Positions 25,717 to 35,626 of a DNA stretch of 40,054 nt are shown piece after piece (within the stretch, counting starts at the first letter, position 1; each line of letters starts with the position of its first letter). Both the position numbers and the translations under genes were made by a program. Where the stretch lies: assembly GCA_900757715.1 (NCBI GenBank), contig CAAEOZ010000204.1:1-40054 (forward strand). Direction: 5' to 3'. The notes under the pieces were generated by a model. The model did not search any database. It was not told where the DNA came from and saw only the letters and a list, made by a program, of their open reading frames with translations. Source of the stretch: an uncultured Veillonella sp. (lineage in GTDB: Bacteria > Bacillota > Negativicutes > Veillonellales > Veillonellaceae).

Positions 25717-26253
25717 TTACTTCTTTGTTAATTTCGCATGTCCAATGGCTTTAATAATTTTTAAAGACATATTGCCCTCAAGCTTGTCACCTGTGAGGGT
25801 TACATCCTTACTGTTATAAGTGAAAGCCGTTTTAGATGTCAATGTTTTCGTTTTGTTATCAAAATGAAGGGCCTCAGTTTTAAATTCTGCACCTTCCGTA
25901 TTAGTAGCAGTAACGCCTTGATCAATATCAAGAGAATTTCGATCGCCCGTCAGGACAGCATGAGGCGCTGTAATCGTAGTAGTCACATCATCTTGATAGA
26001 ACAGACCTTTCAAATTGGTCAGAACGATAGCTTTTGTACGTGGGTCATATTCAATCTTCTCAGCCGATAATGCCCATACTAGCTTGCCATCTTTTTCCTC
26101 TTGCAAGTCCGCACCTTGGAAATTAACGAGTTGTCCACTTTGATTTTGAGTGGAATTAGCCTCATTAGAGTCTTTCATAATAAATACAATAAGACCGATT
26201 AGAGCTAATACTATAGCGACCACAATGGCAATTAACTTTTTATTGTTTTTCAT
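25717..26253 (-). CDS. lptC: LptC, inner-membrane LPS export protein
   Basis: A single N-terminal transmembrane segment (about residues 8-26) is followed by a periplasmic LptC/OstA-like beta-jellyroll (FQGADLQEEKDGKLVWALSA ... IEYDPRTKAIVL). The length of 178 residues is near that of E. coli LptC. LptC takes LPS from the LptB2FG complex and hands it to LptA. The start overlaps the acyltransferase end by 14 nt, with a GGGAG binding site inside that gene. Neighbours lptA, lptB and the permease confirm the role. Confidence 0.92.
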   Translation of the reverse strand: MKNNKKLIAIVVAIVLALIGLIVFIMKDSNEANSTQNQSGQLVNFQGADLQEEKDGKLVWALSAEKIEYDPRTKAIVLTNLKGLFYQDDVTTTITAPHAVLTGDRNSLDIDQGVTATNTEGAEFKTEALHFDNKTKTLTSKTAFTYNSKDVTLTGDKLEGNMSLKIIKAIGHAKLTKK

Positions 26254-27172
26254 GCGCTCTCTCCCGTATAGCTATCTTCTTATCGTAATCAATAATTTGA
26301 TCCATCTTAGTCATCCAACGGTGTTGGAACCAAAGCCACTCATCTGGATGTTCACGAATAAATTCTTCCGTAACACGTACACAGGCTTCAGTTAGACGAT
26401 ACATATCAACATCTTCATCGCCAGTTTCCTCATAATGTAATGCTGGCAAGATATGAACGATATGTCCTCCTTCAGGCTTACGAGATGCAAAAATAGGTAC
26501 TACAGGAGAGCCAAATTTCTTTGCAAATGTTGCTGGTCCCATAACAGCTGATGAATCTTGTCCCAAAAACGGAACTGGTAAACCATTTATATATCCATCT
26601 TGGTCAGCTAAGAATCCAAGTAGTTTTTTCTTTTTTAAAGCCTTAGCAGCAGAAACGATTTCGTTGCCACCACTAGCAAATACGTCAAGCCCCACCATCT
26701 CACGATATTCATTCATAAGGCGTGTGAATTGAGCATTAGGTTGTTTCTTAACAATTGTAGTGGAAGGATATCCATGAGCTGCCATAGCAGCCCCCATCCA
26801 TTCCCAGTTGCCTACATGGCCAGTAAGAACGATAACTCCCTTATCTTCAGCAATGGCCTTTTCTAAATGTTCAACACCACGCATCTCTATGTGTTTATTG
26901 ATAAAGGATTTCGTCAGGTTTGGCATGTATAATACTTCCATAACACTGCGACCAAGATTCTTGAACAACTTATTAATTAATTGTTCCGCCTCTTGATCGT
27001 TCATATTCATGCCAATTTTAATATTATTTATGCCTCTAAGCTTTTGCTTCTTCGCTATTAGCCCATATACAGGACCTAAACAAGCGCCTATGAGCAAAAT
27101 GAGCTTGTATGGTAGTCGACAAACAAGCCAACTAATGCCTTTAACTAAATGGTATTGCCATTCGTTATTCAT
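26240..27172 (-). CDS. LpxL/HtrB-type lipid A acyltransferase, first copy
   Basis: This is a member of the lysophospholipid acyltransferase (LpxL/LpxM) family with the H-x4-E catalytic motif in HVGNWEW (His119, Glu124). An N-terminal hydrophobic segment anchors it to the inner membrane. It should add a secondary acyl chain to Kdo-lipid A. The longest frame starts 23 codons upstream with a Cys-rich stretch that is a shadow of kdsC. The ATG at 27172 follows GGAGG by 8 nt and gives 310 residues. Whether it acts as LpxL or LpxM cannot be read from sequence. A second, divergent copy is at the right edge of the window. Confidence 0.92.
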   Translation of the reverse strand: MNNEWQYHLVKGISWLVCRLPYKLILLIGACLGPVYGLIAKKQKLRGINNIKIGMNMNDQEAEQLINKLFKNLGRSVMEVLYMPNLTKSFINKHIEMRGVEHLEKAIAEDKGVIVLTGHVGNWEWMGAAMAAHGYPSTTIVKKQPNAQFTRLMNEYREMVGLDVFASGGNEIVSAAKALKKKKLLGFLADQDGYINGLPVPFLGQDSSAVMGPATFAKKFGSPVVPIFASRKPEGGHIVHILPALHYEETGDEDVDMYRLTEACVRVTEEFIREHPDEWLWFQHRWMTKMDQIIDYDKKIAIRERAHEKQ

Positions 27173-27186
27173 TCTGCCCACCTCCT

Positions 27187-27708
27187 TTATTGTCCATGAG
27201 CATGGGCCTCTTGCGCATAATCTGCAACAACAGAATCCCATAAACCTTGATTCTTCAAGATATATTCTACAGCCTCTCTAACAGCACCATGTCCACCATT
27301 GACGGTAGAAATAAATTTAGCTATTGATTTAACCTCTAATACCGCATTATTTGGTGCCATCGGCAAACCTACGAGTTGAAGAGCTCCTAAATCATTAAGA
27401 TCATCCCCCATGTAAGCAATCGAGTCTAAGTCGATTTGATGTTTTTTACAAAGAGTTCTTAATGCTTCAGTTTTATTAGCATGCCCCATAAGAAGTTCAT
27501 CAAAATGCAACTCCTTCGCACGGCGCTCTACCATCGGAGATACACGAGCCGTAATAATTGCTAGCTTTATCCCTGATTTACGAGCCGCAGTCAAGCCTAA
27601 ACCATCTTTTACAGAAAAAGCTTTGAGCTCTTCTCCAGTCGATGTATAAATTAAAGAGCCATCAGATAGAACTCCATCAACATCGAGAACAATCCATTGA
27701 ATATTCAT
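27187..27708 (-). CDS. kdsC: KdsC, 3-deoxy-D-manno-octulosonate 8-phosphate phosphatase
   Basis: This small C0-type HAD phosphatase of 173 residues has LDVDGVLSDGSLIY at the N-terminus and GDDLNDLGAL as the late metal-binding motif. It has no large cap, as usual for the tetrameric KdsC family. It removes phosphate from Kdo-8-phosphate. The ATG overlaps the kdsD stop (TAATG), so translation is coupled. It sits in a complete kdsB-kdsA-kdsD-kdsC block. Confidence 0.96.
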   Translation of the reverse strand: MNIQWIVLDVDGVLSDGSLIYTSTGEELKAFSVKDGLGLTAARKSGIKLAIITARVSPMVERRAKELHFDELLMGHANKTEALRTLCKKHQIDLDSIAYMGDDLNDLGALQLVGLPMAPNNAVLEVKSIAKFISTVNGGHGAVREAVEYILKNQGLWDSVVADYAQEAHAHGQ

Positions 27709-28679
27709 TATACAATGCCTCTACGCAATAAATCCGTAATATGAACAATGCCAAGACATACATTATTAGTATCTACCACAGGTAAAACGGTGATAGGGCG
27801 AGGTTGATTTTTCTCCATTAAATGAAGCGCTTCAGCGGCCAATTTATCCTTCGTAATCGTACGAGGCATGGCTGTCATCATATCCTCTACGGGCCATTCT
27901 AAAAAATTGCTGCCAGAATCAAGTCCACGACGCACATCACCATCAGTAACTAGGCCTAACAAATGTCCTTCTTCATTAATAACATTTGTAGCACCTAACC
28001 CTTTTTCTGTCATTACAAAGAGTGCATCACGAACAGTAGCCCCTTTAAATACTGTTGGATTATCTTCGCCACCATGCATAATATTTTCTACAGTCAACAA
28101 TAATTTACGACCTAAGGAACCTCCTGGATGGAATACAGCAAAGTTTTCTGGAGTAAAATGATGGCGTTCCAATAAACATACTGCTAACGCATCACCTAGT
28201 GCTAGAGCAACAGTAGTACTTGTAGTAGGTGCTAAACCCAATGGACAAGCTTCTCGTTCTACCTCTGCCAACAATACAATATCAGAATTTTTTGCTAATG
28301 TAGACTCTGGTTTCCCTACAACACAGATTAATTTAGCTCCTATGCGGCGCAGAGACGGCAAAATACTAATGATTTCTCCTGTTTCACCACTATTAGAAAA
28401 TGCTAACACTACATCATCTTCAGTAATCATACCAAGATCACCATGCACGCCTTCACCAGGATGCATAAAAAGTGCCGGTGTCCCTGTACTAGCCAAGGTA
28501 GCCGCAATTTTACGACCAATATGACCAGATTTCCCCATTCCTGTACATACTACACGGCCCTTACAAGCCAAAATCATATTTACAGCATTTACAAAATTGT
28601 GATCCAAACGAGAACTTAATTCTTCAATAGCACGAGCTTCCTTATGAAGCACCTGTGCCGCTTGTTCTAAAATAGTCAC
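27708..28679 (-). CDS. kdsD: KdsD, D-arabinose 5-phosphate isomerase
   Basis: An N-terminal SIS domain (GRVVCTGMGKSGHIGRKIAA; HPGEGVHGDLGMI) and two C-terminal CBS domains (from about residue 205) make the standard 323-residue plan of KdsD/KpsF. It converts ribulose-5-phosphate to arabinose-5-phosphate, the first committed precursor of Kdo. The CBS pair suggests control by a nucleotide or by CMP-Kdo. It lies 11 nt after kdsA. Confidence 0.96.
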   Translation of the reverse strand: MTILEQAAQVLHKEARAIEELSSRLDHNFVNAVNMILACKGRVVCTGMGKSGHIGRKIAATLASTGTPALFMHPGEGVHGDLGMITEDDVVLAFSNSGETGEIISILPSLRRIGAKLICVVGKPESTLAKNSDIVLLAEVEREACPLGLAPTTSTTVALALGDALAVCLLERHHFTPENFAVFHPGGSLGRKLLLTVENIMHGGEDNPTVFKGATVRDALFVMTEKGLGATNVINEEGHLLGLVTDGDVRRGLDSGSNFLEWPVEDMMTAMPRTITKDKLAAEALHLMEKNQPRPITVLPVVDTNNVCLGIVHITDLLRRGIV

Positions 28680-28690
28680 AAATACCGCCC

Positions 28691-29509
28691 CTAACCTTTT
28701 ACGATTTTATCAATAGCTACTAAATCACGAAGCACAGCTTCAAACTGATCTAAATACAACATATTAGGACCATCAGACAATGCTTCCTCAGGATTATCGT
28801 GTACTTCAAAGAATAACCCATCTACGCCACTAGCCACAGCCGCACGTGCCAAATTTGGTACAAATTCACGATTACCACTAGATTTAGTTCCTGCACCACC
28901 TGGCAATTGAACGCTATGAGTAGCATCAAAGATTACTGGATAGTCGAAAGAACGCATAATTGGGAAGGATCTCATGTCAACTACGAGGTTGTTATAACCA
29001 AAGCTAAAACCACGTTCGGTAAGCATAAGATTTTCATTACCTGTTTCTTTCATTTTATTTAGAACATTTTCCATGTCCTTAGGAGCCATGAATTGACCTT
29101 TTTTAACATTTACGCATTTACCAGTTTTAGCAGCGCCGTATACGAGATCAGTTTGACGGCATAAGAAAGCAGGAATTTGTAGAATATCTAATACTTCAGC
29201 AGCAGGTTCAATTTGCTCGATAGAGTGAATGTCACTGACAACGGGCACGTTGAGTTCCTTCTTAATAGAAGCAAGCATTTTTAATCCTTCCTCAAGACCT
29301 GGTCCGCGGAAAGAACTAAAGCTAGAGCGATTAGCTTTATCAAAGGAAGCTTTAAAGATATAAGGAACACCTAAACGTTCGCATATCTCTTTTGCTCGTT
29401 TACCGATAGCTAATGTGCGGTCATAGTCCTCAATAACACATGGACCTGCAAGGACAAATAACCCTTTGCCACCACCCACTGTAATATCTTTAATTTGAAC
29501 TGTTTTCAT
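28691..29509 (-). CDS. kdsA: KdsA, Kdo-8-phosphate synthase
   Basis: A TIM-barrel aldolase of 272 residues condenses arabinose-5-phosphate with phosphoenolpyruvate. Conserved stretches are FVLAGPCVIED, FKASFDKANRSS, SDIHSIEQIEPAAEVLDI and FDATHSVQLPGG. The ATG directly follows the kdsB stop (TAAATG) with a GGAG site inside the kdsB end. Whether it is the metal-dependent or metal-free type was not determined. Confidence 0.97.
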   Translation of the reverse strand: MKTVQIKDITVGGGKGLFVLAGPCVIEDYDRTLAIGKRAKEICERLGVPYIFKASFDKANRSSFSSFRGPGLEEGLKMLASIKKELNVPVVSDIHSIEQIEPAAEVLDILQIPAFLCRQTDLVYGAAKTGKCVNVKKGQFMAPKDMENVLNKMKETGNENLMLTERGFSFGYNNLVVDMRSFPIMRSFDYPVIFDATHSVQLPGGAGTKSSGNREFVPNLARAAVASGVDGLFFEVHDNPEEALSDGPNMLYLDQFEAVLRDLVAIDKIVKG

Positions 29510-30241
29510 TTATTTCTCCTCTTGCTCGTAAATTGCATTAACACGAGCTAAGTCTTCAGGTGTATCAACACCGATAAAGCGTTTATTCGTTAGAATAACA
29601 CGAATTGTATAACCATTCTCCAAAGCACGTAATTGTTCTAGAGATTCTGTTTGCTCCGCCGGAGTTGGTTCCATCTTGGCGTAGTTCAATAAGAATTCTC
29701 TACGATATGCATAGATGCCAATATGTTTTAGTGGCGGACGCACAAAGTCATGGCGAGGATATGGGATTAAAGATCTAGAAAAATACATCGCATCATTACG
29801 ATTATTTAAAATGACCTTTACCGCTGATGGCTCCTCATACTCTTCCTCTAATAAAGGAGTAGCTACTGTGGCCATCTGTAAGTTTGGATCTTCCTCAAAT
29901 AGATGTGCCAAGTCATCAATAAGATTTGGATCAATCATCGGTTCATCACCTTGGACATTGATAACAACATCTAAGTCTGTATAATGACTAGCAACCTCTG
30001 CTAATCGATCCGTTCCTGTAGGGTGATTAGGATCTGTCATCATAACAGTTCCCCCAAACTGTTGTACTGCAGAATATACGCGGTTATCATCAGTGGCTAC
30101 AATTGTACATACTGTCTTTGTAGCTTGTGATACCCTTGCATAAACCCGTTCAATCATAGGTTTACCTGCAATATCAGCTAATGGTTTGCCTGGTAATCTT
30201 GTAGAACCATAACGCGCAGGAATAACACATCCAAACTTCAC
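29510..30241 (-). CDS. kdsB: KdsB, CMP-Kdo synthetase
   Basis: This nucleotidyltransferase of 243 residues has the signature VIPARYGSTRLPGKPLADI and NVQGDEPMIDP near residue 100. It activates Kdo with CTP for WaaA. The start is a GTG preceded by a GGGG-type binding site 6-7 nt upstream. It is separated from lpxK by 44 nt, one of the two larger gaps in the run. A small inverted repeat GTGTAT/ATACAC occurs in that gap. Confidence 0.96.
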   Translation of the reverse strand: MKFGCVIPARYGSTRLPGKPLADIAGKPMIERVYARVSQATKTVCTIVATDDNRVYSAVQQFGGTVMMTDPNHPTGTDRLAEVASHYTDLDVVINVQGDEPMIDPNLIDDLAHLFEEDPNLQMATVATPLLEEEYEEPSAVKVILNNRNDAMYFSRSLIPYPRHDFVRPPLKHIGIYAYRREFLLNYAKMEPTPAEQTESLEQLRALENGYTIRVILTNKRFIGVDTPEDLARVNAIYEQEEK

Positions 30242-30285
30242 GATAAAACCCCATTTCTGTTATTCGTGTATCTTATTATTATACA

Positions 30286-31398
30286 CTAAATCTCTAAATT
30301 TTCTATGAATTCTTGTTTTCCAGAAACAAATTCAATCCCTATAGATAGCACCAGAATCGGTATTTTCAAGTCTTCAATTGCATGCAACTGACTCAACTTA
30401 ACTGCATCCTTTTCCGTAATGCAAATAGCATCAGCTTGATGAGCAAATGCTTCTTTCCAAATCTCAACTACATCATCATTTGAAAAGTCATGATGATCTC
30501 CAAATGGCACGGTATGAACAACATTATACCCTACATCAGTCAACGTTTGTGTAAAGGATTGAGGGTTTCCAATTCCACTTACAGCCATAATGCGTTGTTC
30601 CTTATAAGCATCTACAGAAGCCCCAACAGAGCCATTAGCCCACTCATCTAAGGTATACATAAATCGCGGTTTATGTGTTGTTTCATAAACAGGTACATTG
30701 GGAATCATCTGAGTTAATCGCTTTCGAATGCCAGATACAATACCTGGTGCTACTTGATCAACCTTCGTAAGAACGATAATATTAGCGCGCTGTAAACCAC
30801 TAAGTGGTTCACGTAATAGTCCCCGTGGCAATACATGTTCATAGCCAAACGGATTGGATGCATCGATTAGTACAATATCAATATCTCTTGCTAGTGCACG
30901 ATGTTGAAAGCCATCATCCATAATAAGACAATCGGCACCTAACTCATTAATAGCGATTTCTGCAGATTTGGAACGTTCACGTCCAATGATTACATTAGAT
31001 TTTTGTAAAACCTTAGCCAGTAACCAAGCCTCATCACCACTGATAGATGGCTCGACAAGCATTGTTCCGTCTTTAGAAATAATAATATTTTTGTTATTAT
31101 CTTCTGCACGGTACCCACGACTAAGAACAGTAGGATGAAGCCCCTTTTGAGTAAGCACATCACAAATAAATCGCACCATCGGTGTTTTTCCAGTACCACC
31201 AGCCGTAATGTTGCCAACGCTGATTACAGGCACTGTAACTTTTGTAACGCCTTTACCCTCATCAAATCGAGCATTGCGTATTGATACAGCCTTCTCATAA
31301 CCTTTACTCAAAAGGCCTAAACTGGAACGAGCTATATCACCTAATACGGATTGATCTTCACCACTAACGATGGATTTGAATAATGCTTCCCCACTCAT
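30286..31398 (-). CDS. lpxK: LpxK, tetraacyldisaccharide 4'-kinase
   Basis: LpxK phosphorylates the 4' position of the lipid A disaccharide to make lipid IVA. The P-loop is in GNITAGGTGKTPMVRF (about residues 62-77). DCLIMDDGFQHRALARDIDI supplies the conserved acidic/DGFQH motif, and CITEKDAVKL lies near the C-terminus. The length of 370 residues is slightly above E. coli LpxK (328). An N-terminal segment of about 50 residues precedes the P-loop. It has an AGGAGG site before the ATG and lies 55 nt after waaA. Confidence 0.96.
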   Translation of the reverse strand: MSGEALFKSIVSGEDQSVLGDIARSSLGLLSKGYEKAVSIRNARFDEGKGVTKVTVPVISVGNITAGGTGKTPMVRFICDVLTQKGLHPTVLSRGYRAEDNNKNIIISKDGTMLVEPSISGDEAWLLAKVLQKSNVIIGRERSKSAEIAINELGADCLIMDDGFQHRALARDIDIVLIDASNPFGYEHVLPRGLLREPLSGLQRANIIVLTKVDQVAPGIVSGIRKRLTQMIPNVPVYETTHKPRFMYTLDEWANGSVGASVDAYKEQRIMAVSGIGNPQSFTQTLTDVGYNVVHTVPFGDHHDFSNDDVVEIWKEAFAHQADAICITEKDAVKLSQLHAIEDLKIPILVLSIGIEFVSGKQEFIENLEI

Positions 31399-31424
31399 AG
31401 GTGACTCCTCCTATTATGTAATAC

Positions 31425-31455
31425 AGTAGACTAATCTAACAAATTTAGTCTTACT
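31425..31455 (-). other. Hairpin in the waaA-lpxK gap
   Basis: AGTA-A-GACTAA and TTAGTC-TACT can pair with one bulge around a 10-nt loop, starting at the waaA stop codon. No run of Ts follows, so it is not a terminator. It could be a processing or stability element inside the long transcript. Confidence 0.35.
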
Positions 31456-32758
31456 ACGGAATAATGTGATGTTTCTCAAATAGCAAGCGCAACTCTTGTG
31501 TATTACGCCGCGTAGCACCACGATTTTCTTTAATGATATCTAGACAGTTTTGCCCCATCTCGTTAGCCAAGTCTCTATCCTTACACAAATGCAAGACCAT
31601 AGCGGTTAGCTCTTTGCCATTCTTCACTTGCTCACAAGCATTTCGAGAATTTAATAAGGCGAAAATTTCTTTAAAGTTAAACATATGAGGACCAACCAAA
31701 ATTGGCTTACCATGTGCAGCTGGTTCCAAAATATTATGACCTCCAGTTTTAACAAGAGAGCCACCAACAAAGATAATATCGCCTAAGCTATACAGTCGTC
31801 CAAGTTCACCAATGGTATCTAAAACGACAACGGGAATACCTTCATGAACGGGCTCTTTCATATCACTACGACAAATAGCACTCAATTCATAACGCTTTGC
31901 AATATTTTGTACATCATGACCGCGATAAATCTCGCGAGGTGCAATCAATAAACGGGCTTGTGGATACTCTTTCAATACTTGCTTAAAAGTTTCAAAAATA
32001 GCCTCTTCTTCACCTTTGTGAGTACTACCTGCAATAATGATAGGATGATTATTCCCAAAGCCAAACTCATCGAGAAGAGCTTGTTTTTCTTCATATGATA
32101 CGGTGGCATACGTTTGATCGTATTTCATATTACCTGTTACGGTAATATCAGGTGTATGAGCACCTAAACTTTCAATATACGCCGCATCAAATTTGGACTG
32201 CATGCAGAAACGCTCAATAGAACGTAACATTTCACGCGTAAAAGCACTGATATACTTATAACGTTTCATACTGCGATCTGAAATGCGTCCATTAACCATC
32301 ATAACTGGAATGTTTTCCGATTCGGCGATACGCAAGAAGTTTGGCCAAATTTCAGTTTCTACGAGTAAAATAGTAATCGGCTTAATAATATGTAAAATTT
32401 TACGAGTTAAATACGGCAGATCAAGGGGAAAGAATATAATTCCTTCTGCTTCAGGAATGATACGATGAGCCATAGCATGACCAGTAGCAGTAACTACTGA
32501 CACAACCACAACAGCTTCAGGAAATTCCTTTTTAACCTCTTTTACCAATGGACTGGTAGCCACAATTTCCCCTACGGAAGCGGCGTGAATCCAAATAGCA
32601 CGACGCCCTTCAATTTTCTTTAATAGCGAAGCGGGCATATAGCCTGCACTTTGTTTGATACGCTCATAAAAGCCATCTTCAAAGGCAAGTCGGTATAAAA
32701 TAACCGGAATCAAGCCTATCCAATAAAATATGAGCAATACGTTATATATCCAGTACAT
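31454..32758 (-). CDS. waaA: WaaA/KdtA, Kdo transferase
   Basis: This GT-B glycosyltransferase (family GT30) has an N-terminal membrane segment, IWIHAASVGEIVATSPLVKE with the catalytic Glu, ETEIWPNFLR, and GGSLVKTGGHNILEPAAHGK in the C-terminal donor-binding half. At 434 residues it is of normal length. It adds Kdo from CMP-Kdo to lipid IVA on the inner face of the inner membrane. One or more Kdo additions cannot be told apart from sequence. An AAGGA site lies before the ATG, which is 2 nt after the msbA stop. Confidence 0.97.
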   Translation of the reverse strand: MYWIYNVLLIFYWIGLIPVILYRLAFEDGFYERIKQSAGYMPASLLKKIEGRRAIWIHAASVGEIVATSPLVKEVKKEFPEAVVVVSVVTATGHAMAHRIIPEAEGIIFFPLDLPYLTRKILHIIKPITILLVETEIWPNFLRIAESENIPVMMVNGRISDRSMKRYKYISAFTREMLRSIERFCMQSKFDAAYIESLGAHTPDITVTGNMKYDQTYATVSYEEKQALLDEFGFGNNHPIIIAGSTHKGEEEAIFETFKQVLKEYPQARLLIAPREIYRGHDVQNIAKRYELSAICRSDMKEPVHEGIPVVVLDTIGELGRLYSLGDIIFVGGSLVKTGGHNILEPAAHGKPILVGPHMFNFKEIFALLNSRNACEQVKNGKELTAMVLHLCKDRDLANEMGQNCLDIIKENRGATRRNTQELRLLFEKHHIIP

Positions 32759-32760
32759 GG

Positions 32761-34491
32761 TTATCCTTTATTGGAGAATTGAACGGAATAAAGATGATTG
32801 TACAATCCGCCGTCAACAGCTAATAGCTCTTGGTGAGTCCCCTGCTCTACCAAGCGACCTTGATTAAGTACAACAATTTGATGAGCATTTTGAACAGTGC
32901 TCAATCGATGGGCAATGACAAATGCCGTACGCCCTTTCATAAGACGATCTAACGCCTCTTGTACAAGCTTTTCACTCTCAGTATCTAAAGCAGATGTAGC
33001 TTCATCTAAAATTAGAATTCGAGGATCTTTTAAAATAGCACGTGCGATAGCAACCCGTTGACGTTGGCCACCAGATAATGAACTGCCTCGTTCACCTACA
33101 ATCGTATCGAGACCATCAGGCATTTTCTCAACGAACTCAAGTACGTTAGCCGCTTTAGCCGCTTCATACACTTCTTCATCGGAGGCATCTAAACGACCAT
33201 ACAAGATGTTCTCTTTGATAGTAGCATTGAATAAAACTGTTTCTTGTGGTACAAGACCAATTTGTTCACGCAAGGATTTAAAAGTAACATCTTTCACGTC
33301 ATAACCATCTATTGTTATAGAACCACTGGTTACATCATAGAAACGAGGTAGTAGGTTAGCGAGAGTTGTCTTACCTGCACCGGATGGACCAACAAGGGCC
33401 ACACTTTCACCAGCCTTAACAGACAAGGTGAAGTTTTCCAATGCAGCCTTTTCACCACCATAGGAGAAGGAAACATTGTTGAATTCTACATTACCTGTAA
33501 TATTAGGCAATATAACAGCATCGGTTTTCTCCACAACATCTGTTTTAGTATCTAAAATCTCAAATACGCGGTCAGCAGCAGCCAATGCTTTTTGAATATT
33601 ACCATACACTTGGCTCAAACGTTTTACAGGATTGGACAAGTTAATCGCATAAATCAAGAAGGCAATCAAAGAACCAGCCGTGATGGCACCTGTTACTACG
33701 GAGTAACCACCGTACCAAAGGATGACCGCTACAGCGATTGCCGCAGAAAACTCAACCATTGGACTTAACAAACTAGTCAATTTAGTAGCTTTAATAACCG
33801 CTTTAAAGTTGCGATCGTTTTCATCTTCAAAACGCTTACGCTCAAAATCTTCACGAGCAAAGGATTTTACAACGCGAACTGCACTAATTACCTCTTGTAA
33901 AAGTGCCGTAATATCAGCTACACGCCCTTGGACATCATGCCCCGCCACGCGAAGCTTCTTACCAAAAACATTGATAATCACTAAAACTACGGGAACCGTA
34001 ATAAAAGTAACTAACGTCAATTTCCAGTCAATGAGAAGCATGGACACCAAGGAACCGATAAGTGTTACAGATTCAGTGATAAAAGAAATCAAGTTATCTA
34101 CCACGGCCGTTTGCAATGCAGCTACATCATTTGTAAGATTACTCATGATAACGCCCGTTTTGCGGCGATCAAAGTAAGATAAACTTAATCTTTGTAAGTG
34201 ATTAAAAATAGCCTCACGGACATCGATAATCACGCGCTGTCCGATGTAGGACATGTTATAGGTTTGACCATAGGTAGCAAAGCCACGAATTAAGAAGATG
34301 AGTATGATAGCACCTACAATGAGGTTCAACATAAACATATTCTTTTCATCTAACACTTGGTCTACTACATTCTTAATCAGCCAAGGTACTACCAAATAGG
34401 CTGCAGCGGCGACAATCATGCAGAACACTGCAAAAAGCATCCGCTTATAATAAGGCTTTACAAAATATAAGAGCCTAGAATAACTATTCAT
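32761..34491 (-). CDS. msbA: MsbA-type lipid A flippase (ABC exporter)
   Basis: This half-size ABC exporter has six transmembrane helices in the first 310 residues and a nucleotide-binding domain with Walker A GPSGAGKTT, signature LSGGQRQRVAIAR, Walker B ILILDEATSALD and switch His (IAHRLST). Placement between waaA and lpxB supports transport of lipid A-core rather than another lipid or drug. I chose the ATG at 34491 (576 residues). It follows GGAG with a 7-nt spacer, whereas the longest frame starts 10 codons upstream inside lpxB. It overlaps lpxB by 8 nt. Confidence 0.94.
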   Translation of the reverse strand: MNSYSRLLYFVKPYYKRMLFAVFCMIVAAAAYLVVPWLIKNVVDQVLDEKNMFMLNLIVGAIILIFLIRGFATYGQTYNMSYIGQRVIIDVREAIFNHLQRLSLSYFDRRKTGVIMSNLTNDVAALQTAVVDNLISFITESVTLIGSLVSMLLIDWKLTLVTFITVPVVLVIINVFGKKLRVAGHDVQGRVADITALLQEVISAVRVVKSFAREDFERKRFEDENDRNFKAVIKATKLTSLLSPMVEFSAAIAVAVILWYGGYSVVTGAITAGSLIAFLIYAINLSNPVKRLSQVYGNIQKALAAADRVFEILDTKTDVVEKTDAVILPNITGNVEFNNVSFSYGGEKAALENFTLSVKAGESVALVGPSGAGKTTLANLLPRFYDVTSGSITIDGYDVKDVTFKSLREQIGLVPQETVLFNATIKENILYGRLDASDEEVYEAAKAANVLEFVEKMPDGLDTIVGERGSSLSGGQRQRVAIARAILKDPRILILDEATSALDTESEKLVQEALDRLMKGRTAFVIAHRLSTVQNAHQIVVLNQGRLVEQGTHQELLAVDGGLYNHLYSVQFSNKG

Positions 34492-35626
34492 TACATTTCT
34501 CCTTACCGAGATTATATACAAGATGTGCTACCCGTTTTACTGCACCAGGCTCACCTAATTTATGACGTACTTCGCGCAATTCACTGCGCATAGCTTCATT
34601 TTTGTCTACATCGCTGAGCAATGGTTCTATCAAAGACACAATTGCGTCTGGAGTGACAGCATCTTGTAATAATTCGGGAATGACTTCTTTACCCGCTACA
34701 ATATTAGGCAAGCCCACATGTGTTACATTCACAACCATCTTACCAATACCATACGTAATTGGAGATACACGATACAATAATACCGTTGGCAATTCCATCA
34801 TAGCCGTTTCTAATGTAGCGGTTCCTGATGCGGCAAGGCACACATCACAAATCTGCATCAAGTCATATGTATGGTCTTCCGTAATCGTAACAGGCACCTT
34901 ATGAACATCGATAAACTCTTCTAGCTCACTTCGATCAATTGTATGTGCTCGAGGCAAGAAGAATTGAACATCTTCATGCTTCGCCATCAATTGCTCACCA
35001 CTTTTTAACATCGTATCAAGTAAGGATAAAACCTCTTGTTTACGACTGCCAGGCATGAGCAATACCTTTTTAGCCTCTTTGCGAGCCCCAAAGTATTCTT
35101 CGGCCGCATCCTTGGTCATCGTAGGATGTACGATATCGAGTAAAGGATGACCCACAAAATCTACATCACATTTATACTTGCGATACGCTTCAGCTTCAAA
35201 TGGAAAAATAGATGCGACCTTAGTTACATACTTACGAATTGTATTACCTCGACTACTATGCCACGCCCAAATCGTTGGAGCAATATAATACAAAACAGGA
35301 ATCCCCAGTTCATGAGCCACCGCAACTAATTTCATATTAAAACCTGGATAATCTACACAAACGAGAATATCTGGTTTTTCCTTCATCATGACACGTTTCA
35401 AGTACGTGCGCAGCTTAAAGAATTTTGGCAATGATTTCACAATCTCTACAATACCAATGACACCAAGATTCTTAATGTCATACACGATACGAACACCAGC
35501 GCGTTCCATCAGGGTGCCACCCATACCAAACATCTCTACAGAAGGATCTATTTCTCTCAATGCATTGGCTACACTTGCCGCATGAGTATCGCCGGAAGCT
35601 TCACCGGCGGAAAACATGACTTTCAT
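34484..35626 (-). CDS. lpxB: LpxB, lipid A disaccharide synthase
   Basis: This GT19 glycosyltransferase of 380 residues has MFSAGEASGDTHAASVANAL at the N-terminus, IYYIAPTIWAWH-like sequence near residue 115, and MPGSRKQEV and AASGTATLETAMMELPTVLL in the C-terminal half. It joins UDP-diacylglucosamine and lipid X. The ATG overlaps the lpxI stop as TAATG, pairing the two consecutive enzymes by translational coupling. Confidence 0.97.
   Translation of the reverse strand: MKVMFSAGEASGDTHAASVANALREIDPSVEMFGMGGTLMERAGVRIVYDIKNLGVIGIVEIVKSLPKFFKLRTYLKRVMMKEKPDILVCVDYPGFNMKLVAVAHELGIPVLYYIAPTIWAWHSSRGNTIRKYVTKVASIFPFEAEAYRKYKCDVDFVGHPLLDIVHPTMTKDAAEEYFGARKEAKKVLLMPGSRKQEVLSLLDTMLKSGEQLMAKHEDVQFFLPRAHTIDRSELEEFIDVHKVPVTITEDHTYDLMQICDVCLAASGTATLETAMMELPTVLLYRVSPITYGIGKMVVNVTHVGLPNIVAGKEVIPELLQDAVTPDAIVSLIEPLLSDVDKNEAMRSELREVRHKLGEPGAVKRVAHLVYNLGKEKCNE

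Noticed and set aside
27173..27241. Cys-rich N-terminal extension of the acyltransferase (MGFCCCRLC...)
   Set aside because: It overlaps the kdsC coding end, has no binding site, and the ATG at 27172 with GGAGG gives the normal family N-terminus.
30266..30286. Possible internal promoter (TGTATAAT) between lpxK and kdsB
   Set aside because: No acceptable -35 at 16-18 nt, and the same bases form a small inverted repeat. It is not enough to call a promoter.
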